From an uncultured Burkholderiaceae bacterium (GTDB lineage: Bacteria > Pseudomonadota > Gammaproteobacteria > Burkholderiales > Burkholderiaceae): a stretch of DNA of 38,504 nucleotides. Of this stretch, positions 33,403-38,504 are shown in pieces. The DNA is taken from contig CALMPB010000277.1 in the NCBI GenBank assembly GCA_937871985.1, forward strand, positions 1-38,504. The letters are read 5' to 3'. The translations under genes were made by a program, and so were the position numbers. Within the stretch, counting starts at the first letter, position 1; each line of letters begins with the position of its first letter. The notes beneath the pieces are model-generated. The model did no database searches. It saw only the letters and a program-made list of their open reading frames with translations, and had not been told where the DNA came from.

Positions 33403-33423
33403 GACTTATCAAATTGATGAATC
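33403..33423. promoter_or_regulatory. MarR operator copy A (hydroxylase side)
   Basis: GACTTATCAA - A - TTGATGAATC, a near-perfect inverted repeat (8 of 10 pairs). Its left arm is identical to the corresponding part of copy C. It lies 63 nt upstream of the large-subunit start, where a bound repressor would block the promoter. Confidence 0.65.
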
Positions 33424-33460
33424 AACAAATAATTCTACCTATTGACACGCGCAAAACATT

Positions 33461-33476
33461 TTGATAAATCATAATA
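33461..33476. promoter_or_regulatory. MarR operator copy B (half-site)
   Basis: TTGATAAATCATAATA is identical over 16 nt to the right arm of copy C. The left arm is not conserved, so this may be a weak or auxiliary site. Confidence 0.5.
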
Positions 33477-33582
33477 AGGTCTTGCCAATACTACGGTTTA
33501 CAGGCTGAATATAGCCTGATAATTTTTGAGTCTTCAAAATTTTGTTCTTGATTCAGGCGCCGACGCAGCGCACAATTCTGTT

Positions 33583-33615
33583 TATTATGACTTATCAATT
33601 TGATAAATCATAATA
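33583..33615. promoter_or_regulatory. MarR operator copy C (marR side)
   Basis: A 33-nt palindrome: left arm TATTATGACTTATCAA, central T, right arm TTGATAAATCATAATA, pairing at 15 of 16 positions. It lies 71 nt upstream of the marR start and fits autoregulation. Confidence 0.72.
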
Positions 33616-33685
33616 TTACCAGTCAATCGCTTCGCGTTCCATATTCCACCCCGCCCCGGAGACAATCGGGTCACAAATAAGATCA

Positions 33686-34183
33686 ATGCTGGCCGTGAAA
33701 ACACATCATGCAACCCGCCGCCGTTGGGAACACATCGAGCCCGATGGCTCCAACCTGACCGTCGAAGACTTTCTATCCGTGCCCATCGTCAGGATCGCGG
33801 CGCACCTCAAACGTTTTCCCTCCGCCTACGCCAGCCAGGCGGACCTGACCCTGCCCCAGTGGCGCCTGCTTTCCGTGGTGGCCCACCATCGTTCCATCGC
33901 CCTCAAGCAACTGGCGGAAGTCTCGGCCAGCGACAAAGCAATGGTCAGCCGCACGGTCAAGGAGCTTGCCCAGCGCGAGCTTGTCTACACCGCGTCCATG
34001 AACACCGGCGACCGCTCGCTGGTCTGCAAAATCACGCACAAAGGCTCCAGGATGGTCGACGAAATCATCCCCAAAGCCTGCGCCAAGCACGCGGAACTGC
34101 TGCTGACGCTCAACGCCAGGGATCGAGTACGCCTGTACGACATCCTGCAAAAGCTGCAAGGCGTTTGCGCGGAAATGGACTGA
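33686..34183 (+). CDS. MarR-family transcriptional regulator
   Basis: 165 residues. MarR winged helix fold: DLTLPQWRLLSVVAHHRSIA, recognition region LKQLAEVSASDKAMVSRTVK, then the wing YTASMNTGDRSLVCKITHKG and a C-terminal dimer helix RVRLYDILQKLQ. It diverges from the molybdenum hydroxylase operon, and the palindromes between them are its likely operators. MarR proteins of this size controlling aromatic degradation usually release DNA on binding an aromatic acid or its CoA ester. The ribosome site is weak (AATAAG), so the exact start is less sure. Confidence 0.87.
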   Translation: MLAVKTHHATRRRWEHIEPDGSNLTVEDFLSVPIVRIAAHLKRFPSAYASQADLTLPQWRLLSVVAHHRSIALKQLAEVSASDKAMVSRTVKELAQRELVYTASMNTGDRSLVCKITHKGSRMVDEIIPKACAKHAELLLTLNARDRVRLYDILQKLQGVCAEMD

Positions 34184-34211
34184 GCGCGGCCGGATGGGCC
34201 GACGTGCGCAC

Positions 34212-34228
34212 CTCCTGCGCTTCAGGAG
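34212..34228 (+). other. Hairpin after marR
   Basis: CTCCTG (34212-34217) and CAGGAG (34223-34228) pair perfectly around loop CGCTT, 29 nt after the marR stop. There is no U run; it could weakly insulate the lodAB unit from marR transcription. Confidence 0.3.
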
Positions 34229-34275
34229 CGCTGCATGAAGATTTCATGACACTCAAACAGAGCACCGCATCGGCC

Positions 34276-34304
34276 TTGTTACAAAACAGGGCAGTCTGTA
34301 GAAT
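34276..34304 (+). promoter_or_regulatory. Sigma-70 promoter of the Tat protein-lodA-lodB unit
   Basis: TTGTTA (34276-34281), 17-nt spacer, TAGAAT (34299-34304), 51 nt upstream of the first gene. Both hexamers are close to consensus and the spacing is ideal. Confidence 0.7.
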
Positions 34305-34355
34305 GGATCCGCACAATCCACATAAACGCGACGCGGGAATCAAGGAGCGACAAAC

Positions 34356-34640
34356 ATGAATATCAAGCGTAGGGATTTCGTCAAAGGATGCGCGGCAGCC
34401 GGTGTTCTATTGCTGCCGGGCGTCTCCAGCGCCATGAAGGGCCGCAGCCCGAACGACGCATCGGCACAGCAAACAGGTTCACACATCGAAAAATCCATCA
34501 AGGCGGGCTTCGGCGGCGGCTTCTCGGTGCGCTCCCATACCCAGTCAAACGGATTGACCTACGTACGCATCGAACATTTCGATACCCGGTACGTGGTTTC
34601 TTCCGCAGACTTGCTCGACTGGAAAATCGTAAGCGCCTGA
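34356..34640 (+). CDS. Small Tat-signal protein of unknown function, upstream of lodA
   Basis: 94 residues. The N-terminus MNIKRRDFVKGCAAAGVLLL is a textbook twin-arginine signal (R5-R6, followed by D-F-V-K and a hydrophobic core). Cleavage is plausible after SSA26 or ASA37. The mature 57-68 residues contain KAGFGGGFSVRSH, YVRIEHFDTRYVVSSADLLDW and end IVSA. There is no Cys in the mature part and no motif I recognise. GGAG precedes ATG 34356. The gene is 31 nt upstream of lodA on the same transcript. Because Tat exports folded proteins and LodA has no signal of its own, this protein could be an export partner or a periplasmic subunit; that is inference. Confidence 0.78.
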   Translation: MNIKRRDFVKGCAAAGVLLLPGVSSAMKGRSPNDASAQQTGSHIEKSIKAGFGGGFSVRSHTQSNGLTYVRIEHFDTRYVVSSADLLDWKIVSA

Positions 34641-34660
34641 TCACCAAGGCCTTTTCATAA

Positions 34661-34674
34661 AGGAAGTGAACGTG
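34661..34674 (+). promoter_or_regulatory. Ribosome binding site choosing the lodA GTG start
   Basis: AGGA (34661-34664) is followed by two in-frame GTG codons at 34666 and 34672. Only 34672 has workable spacing (7 nt), so the protein should start MSEKIKSIRIHPG. Confidence 0.65.
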
Positions 34675-36672
34675 TCCGAAAAAATCAAGAGCATCCGCAT
34701 CCACCCCGGCATTGGCCTGGCCCGCTTGGGAAACAGCGATGAGTTTTACATTGGCCCCGAAGCGCCGGGAATCGTGGTGGATCCGGGCGGCAGCGGAGGG
34801 CCGGGGCCCAACGGCGGCACCTACCGCGACGGCTCGGCACGATTGAAACGCCAGGCGCAGCGGTTTCGTGTGTATGGCTACGATGCCGACGGCAAGGTCG
34901 TAGCAGAACTCTCGTCGGATTCCGACCTGGTCAAATCCATTCAATGGCGCGTTCATGTCCGGAACATGAAGGCCGCCAATTACGCGTTTCAGGGCGCCTA
35001 TCTGTTCGACCCGGACAAACTGCGCAATCCGTCCATCCAGCCCGGCAAAAAGCCGAGCGAGCGCGACAAGCTCATCATCGATCCGGGCGTACATACAATC
35101 GCCTCCGGCCAGAAAGGGCCCGTCGTCATGAAAGGCGATGTTTTCACCGGCATTGAAAAAGGCACGTTGCCGGGCGAATTGCGCTTCGAAGGCTTTACGC
35201 CCAAAGACCGCTCGAAGGAAGTCGAGGTCACCTATAAAGCCGCCAAAGACATCGAGCTTGGGCAGCTCCGGCTCGACGACAAGGATCGCCTGCTGTTCAT
35301 TCCCGCGCCCGGCGAGGGCGAATGCGTCACGACGCCCAAGGTGGAGCTGTCGAACCCCAGCGAAACCATTTCCCCTCCGAACGGCCCCGAAAACGGCACC
35401 AACCCGCTTACCAACCAGTTCGCCTATTTCAACATCCCCGGTTGGTGGGACGACACCTGTGGCGGCGAAATCGACGCCACGGTGATGCTCAAGGACGGCA
35501 CCGTTCTAAGCACGCGCGACAACGTGAAATCGGCCTCGGACGAAGGCACCCGCAATCCGAAGGCGGGAGCATGGATCGTCACCGCACCGCCAAAGTACGC
35601 GCCCCACATGTACCATGTGGTGTCAATTCTGGATCGTGTCTACGAAGCGTTTCCCGAATCCTATCCCTACACCGGGAAAAAAACGAATTTCTACCGCGAC
35701 ATCTATCCCACCTTCGAGAAGGCGGTTCACTACGGCTGGGTCAGCGCTCAGGCAGCGGGCGTCACGCCTGAAACCAAGAACATCGCCCACGGCCCGGGAC
35801 AACCTGGCGACCTGCTTGCCCCCGAATTCCTGAAAGCAATGGCCGACCCAAGCGAACAAAGCAAACCGATCCGGCAAATGATCTACAACCTGATGCGGCA
35901 TGCCACGGGCAAGCGCGGGCGGCTGGTGGACTCCTTGCAGCCCCCTCCTCCCCAGCGGCCAACCAGCTGGAAAAACGAAGAATTCAAGGAAACCGTAGAA
36001 GACTTCAAAATGCCCAAGCTGTGGGGCACGGCTGGCAAGCCCGCGCAAAACAAAGAGCTGGGCAACCACTACCCCAATCAGTACCTGAGCCTGACCGACT
36101 GGCAACTGAAGCACCTGAAAAACTGGTCCGACGGCGACTTCGAGGTCGGCGCCCCGCAACAGCCCGTGGCCCTCGAAAAATTGCCGCTGGCCGAACAGCC
36201 GCATGCACTCGACAGTTCGGCCCTCGAGCCGACCATCGGCGGCGGCTTCCACCCGGGCATAGAATTTCCCTACCTGATCATCTACCGCGAATTCTTCGCC
36301 GAAGCGTTCCGCGTGGGCAAAGACAACGCACCGGGCTCCATCGCGGCCTTCATGTCCAGTCCATGGCAAGGCGACTTCTGGTCGTGCAACATCGCATGGT
36401 GGCCCACACAACGGCCCGATATCGTTTTCGAATACGATCAAAAAAACCAGACCCGAACCTACAAGGAATGGTTCCGCGGCTACGACAGCGAGGGTGAACC
36501 CCTTTCATCCACCGACGGCTACCACCAGATGGTCTATGCCTGGCCCAAACTGGGCATGGTGCTTCCCGTCAAGGGCCCCGACGGCAATTTCCTGCGGGAC
36601 AAAGGTTCAACCGTATTCGTCGAAGAAGAGCGCGATCCGACACTGAACCGGCCTCCCGCCAAAGGCAAGTAA
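34672..36672 (+). CDS. lodA-like: LodA/GoxA-type quinoprotein amino acid oxidase (CTQ-dependent)
   Basis: 666 residues. The opening IRIHPGIGLARLGNSDEFYI and PEAPG is the LodA_N hallmark; the C-terminal half has GGGFHPGIEFPYLI and PWQGDFWSCNIAWWPTQRPD. C572, four residues after D568, and W576 or W577 are the candidates for the cysteine tryptophylquinone cofactor; the D-x3-C spacing matches D512/C516 of LodA. Enzymes of this family oxidise amino acids (lysine epsilon-oxidase, glycine oxidase) with O2, releasing ammonia and H2O2. The substrate cannot be read from sequence. No signal peptide. It is followed by the maturase gene after 3 nt. Confidence 0.87.
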   Translation: MSEKIKSIRIHPGIGLARLGNSDEFYIGPEAPGIVVDPGGSGGPGPNGGTYRDGSARLKRQAQRFRVYGYDADGKVVAELSSDSDLVKSIQWRVHVRNMKAANYAFQGAYLFDPDKLRNPSIQPGKKPSERDKLIIDPGVHTIASGQKGPVVMKGDVFTGIEKGTLPGELRFEGFTPKDRSKEVEVTYKAAKDIELGQLRLDDKDRLLFIPAPGEGECVTTPKVELSNPSETISPPNGPENGTNPLTNQFAYFNIPGWWDDTCGGEIDATVMLKDGTVLSTRDNVKSASDEGTRNPKAGAWIVTAPPKYAPHMYHVVSILDRVYEAFPESYPYTGKKTNFYRDIYPTFEKAVHYGWVSAQAAGVTPETKNIAHGPGQPGDLLAPEFLKAMADPSEQSKPIRQMIYNLMRHATGKRGRLVDSLQPPPPQRPTSWKNEEFKETVEDFKMPKLWGTAGKPAQNKELGNHYPNQYLSLTDWQLKHLKNWSDGDFEVGAPQQPVALEKLPLAEQPHALDSSALEPTIGGGFHPGIEFPYLIIYREFFAEAFRVGKDNAPGSIAAFMSSPWQGDFWSCNIAWWPTQRPDIVFEYDQKNQTRTYKEWFRGYDSEGEPLSSTDGYHQMVYAWPKLGMVLPVKGPDGNFLRDKGSTVFVEEERDPTLNRPPAKGK

Positions 36673-36675
36673 TTC

Positions 36676-37893
36676 GTGCCATCGTCCCGGAACGACCGCG
36701 CCGACACGAACTGGGATGCAGTGATTGTCGGCGCCGGCCCGGCGGGCGCCGCAACCGCGATCACGCTGGCCAAATTCGGCCGGCGTGTGCTGCTGGTGGA
36801 AGAACGGGCCGCCCCCAGCTTCAAGCTGGGCGAATCGTTGCCTCCGGCCGCCATCGGCCTCGTCAGGCACTTCCTCGGAGACCTTGAATCCCCCGAGCGG
36901 AGCCTTCAAGGCCTTTTTAAAACCGCCGGCAATATCTCGCTGTGGGCAACCGGGCAACCCGACTCCACGGACTTTTTTTTCACCCCGGCCGGCTTCGGAC
37001 TATGCGTCGAGCGCCTGGCCTTCGACGAGGCCCTGCGTTCGAAAGCCATCGAAGCGGGAACCGCCGTGCTCAAAGGAATCCGCTTCGAGTCGTGCTCACG
37101 GATCACCGACCCCTTGTTCAATTGGCAAGTCACATTGGCTTCGGAAACGCAAACGCAATCGCATCGCGCGCGTTACCTGGTCGACGCCTCCGGCCGGCGG
37201 GCGGCCGTGGCCAGGGCGCTGGGCGTTCCGTTCTCCCCCAGCGACGATCGGCTGTTCGCTTATGCGCAATGGTTTTCCTGCGTTGGCGAAGACGACGACC
37301 GCCACACTCGAATCGAAGCTGCGCCACACGGCTGGTGGTACAGCAACCGCTTGCCGGGCGACGAAAACAACGAAACCAGGCGACTGGTGGTTTTGCACTC
37401 CGACAAGGATCTGCCGGCGGCGAGAATGGCCGCCTCTGCGCCAGGATTCGGTCAGCAACTCGAACACTCGACGCATATCGGGCCCTTGCTCAAAGCCAGA
37501 AACTATCGGCCAAGCGGAATGATTCGCGGGGCCCCGGCCAATAGCCAGCGGCTGCAGGATTTCTGCGGCGACGCCTGGATGGCGGTAGGCGATGCGGCGC
37601 AAGCCTACGACCCCCTGTCGTCGCAAGGCATCGACAAGGCGCTGCGAACCGGCAGCCACGCCGGCCATATGATCCACTACGCGCTGGAAGATGCCCCCCC
37701 GCAAGGCGCGGCGGACTTGGGCAGCCACAATCCGTACATCCAGCAATACGCCGAGCAGCAGGATCAGCTTTGGCAAACCTATTTGTCGCAACGAAGCTAT
37801 TTTTACGACATGCAGCCCCGCTGGCCCGACCAGCCGTTCTGGCAGCGCCGGCATCGCCAGGGCGACGGCGCAGTCGACAGCCACCCCGCGTAA
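36676..37893 (+). CDS. lodB-like: LodB-like FAD flavoprotein required for CTQ formation
   Basis: 405 residues. The Rossmann motif VIVGAGPAGAATAITLAKFG (from residue 17) is followed by KLGESLPPAA, typical of the tryptophan halogenase/LodB branch, and a second FAD motif GDAAQAYDPLSSQG with D306. The halogenase lysine/tryptophan motif (WxWxIP) is not seen. LodB proteins are needed for post-translational formation of the quinone cofactor in their partner LodA. It starts at GTG 36676, 3 nt after the lodA stop, with AAAGG about 10 nt upstream. The basic, Trp/Gln-rich C-terminus (WPDQPFWQRRHRQG) has no assigned role. Confidence 0.88.
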   Translation: MPSSRNDRADTNWDAVIVGAGPAGAATAITLAKFGRRVLLVEERAAPSFKLGESLPPAAIGLVRHFLGDLESPERSLQGLFKTAGNISLWATGQPDSTDFFFTPAGFGLCVERLAFDEALRSKAIEAGTAVLKGIRFESCSRITDPLFNWQVTLASETQTQSHRARYLVDASGRRAAVARALGVPFSPSDDRLFAYAQWFSCVGEDDDRHTRIEAAPHGWWYSNRLPGDENNETRRLVVLHSDKDLPAARMAASAPGFGQQLEHSTHIGPLLKARNYRPSGMIRGAPANSQRLQDFCGDAWMAVGDAAQAYDPLSSQGIDKALRTGSHAGHMIHYALEDAPPQGAADLGSHNPYIQQYAEQQDQLWQTYLSQRSYFYDMQPRWPDQPFWQRRHRQGDGAVDSHPA

Positions 37894-37918
37894 AAATGTA
37901 ACAACCCTACTGGCAGTA

Positions 37919-37947
37919 CTTGAAGAATTCCACATCGCCCCTATAAT
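37919..37947 (+). promoter_or_regulatory. Overlapping sigma-32 and sigma-70 promoters of groESL
   Basis: Heat-shock type: CTTGAAG (37919-37925), 12-nt gap, CCCCTAT (37938-37944). Housekeeping type: TTGAAG (37920-37925), 16-nt spacer, perfect TATAAT (37942-37947). The two share almost the same bases, and the CIRCE operator begins at the last base of TATAAT. Confidence 0.72.
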
Positions 37948-37973
37948 TAGCACTCGAAGGGGTAGAGTGCTAA
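37947..37973. promoter_or_regulatory. CIRCE element (HrcA operator)
   Basis: TTAGCACTC (37947-37955), 9-nt spacer, GAGTGCTAA (37965-37973): an exact match to the CIRCE consensus. HrcA bound here would block the groESL promoter until heat shock. Confidence 0.96.
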
Positions 37974-38027
37974 CAGCCTGCCCCACGGTTAATGTTGACC
38001 AATTTTTTTTGATACAGGAGTTCCTTC

Positions 38028-38315
38028 ATGGCACTGCGTCCTTTGCACGATCGCGTGATCGTCAAACGTCTGGACAACGAGCGTACCACCGCTTCGGGTA
38101 TTGTTATTCCTGAAAGCGCCGCTGAAAAGCCCGATCAAGGCGAAGTCATCGCTGTCGGTCCTGGCAAAAAGACCGAAGACGGCAAAATTCTGCCTGTTGA
38201 CGTGAAAGCTGGCGACAAGGTTCTGTTCGGCAAATACGCCGGCCAGGCGGTGAAAGTCGATGGCGAAGAACTGCTCGTCATCCGCGAGGACGAAATCCTC
38301 GCCGTCATTCAGTAA
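38028..38315 (+). CDS. groES: Co-chaperonin GroES
   Basis: 95 residues, full length. It starts [20 protein letters not shown], with the mobile loop [20 protein letters not shown] and the C-terminal strand [15 protein letters not shown]. It caps the GroEL folding chamber in the cytoplasm. CAGGAG precedes ATG 38028. The sequence is close to Bordetella-type GroES, which supports the Alcaligenaceae placement. groEL follows after 31 nt. Confidence 0.98.
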   Translation: MALRPLHDRVIVKRLDNERTTASGIVIPESAAEKPDQGEVIAVGPGKKTEDGKILPVDVKAGDKVLFGKYAGQAVKVDGEELLVIREDEILAVIQ

Positions 38316-38331
38316 TTTACAACCGAATTAA

Positions 38332-38504
<173 letters not shown>

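Larger units (their letters stand above)
33341..33685. other. AT-rich divergent control region, molybdenum hydroxylase operon / marR
   Basis: 345 nt, strongly AT-rich against a GC-rich background, without a gene. It contains two copies of a palindromic site and one exact half-site (33403-33423, 33461-33476, 33583-33615, annotated separately). It also holds a perfect TTGACA at 33442-33447 on the plus strand that lacks a good -10 at 17 nt. The ribosome site for the large subunit is GGAAGG on the minus strand (33351-33356). Confidence 0.75.

Noticed and set aside
33442..33470. Promoter from TTGACA at 33442 toward marR
   Set aside because: No acceptable -10 at 16-18 nt (TAAATC at 17), and it lies over 200 nt from the marR start.
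36676..37893. Flavin-dependent tryptophan halogenase
   Set aside because: It shares the FAD fold, but the WxWxIP motif is not seen, and the position 3 nt after a LodA gene points to LodB.

Overview
The window is GC-rich, densely coded DNA from a betaproteobacterium, most likely Alcaligenaceae (Bordetella/Achromobacter/Pusillimonas type). The evidence is the GroES sequence, the groES-groEL pair under a CIRCE element, the MCE transport operon ending in a PqiC-type lipoprotein, and the repeated pattern of regulator, orphan solute-binding protein and aromatic oxygenase. It reads as a catabolic region: five or six transporter/oxygenase/CoA-chemistry modules, each with its own regulator (one GntR, three IclR, one MarR). 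No tRNA, rRNA, insertion sequence, CRISPR array or phage gene was seen.

Layout. 1-236: end of an extradiol-type (VOC) dioxygenase gene, closed by a strong terminator. 337-8021, minus strand: truncated sulfatase, TfdB-like phenol monooxygenase, full sulfatase, TRAP transporter (dctP-dctQ-dctM) and a GntR regulator; an MhpR-like IclR gene diverges at 8182. This looks like uptake and breakdown of an arylsulfate-like (or aryl phosphonate/phosphate) ester to a phenol and then a catechol. 9147-12745, plus strand: an MCE/Mla-type lipid ABC transporter headed by a 22-codon coupled ORF. 12789-18121, minus strand: HMG-CoA-lyase-like enzyme, CaiB-type CoA-transferase, alpha/beta hydrolase, DUF2783 protein and FAD monooxygenase, with a divergent IclR gene at 18516. 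19362-22079: a third IclR gene divergent from an orphan branched-chain-type binding protein and a VOC protein.

22181-33340, minus strand: one long apparent operon for a three-subunit molybdenum hydroxylase (CoxL/CoxM/CoxS-like) and a CoxG protein, then a Liv-type ABC transporter (binding protein, LivH, a fused LivM-LivG, LivF), a beta-carbonic anhydrase and a 3-hydroxyacyl-CoA-dehydrogenase-like enzyme, ended by a 21-bp perfect hairpin. A MarR gene diverges at 33686. The gap between them holds two copies of a palindromic operator and one exact half-site.

34356-37893, plus strand: a compact three-gene unit behind a good sigma-70 promoter. It encodes a small Tat-signal protein of unknown function, a LodA/GoxA-type quinoprotein oxidase (cysteine tryptophylquinone, CTQ) and its LodB-like flavoprotein maturase. 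The small exported protein beside lodAB is the most novel-looking item here. 37919-38504: groES and the start of groEL, with overlapping sigma-32, sigma-70 and CIRCE signals.

Family assignments come from recognising motifs by eye. Substrates of the catabolic modules are inferred, and operators and promoters are pattern matches.
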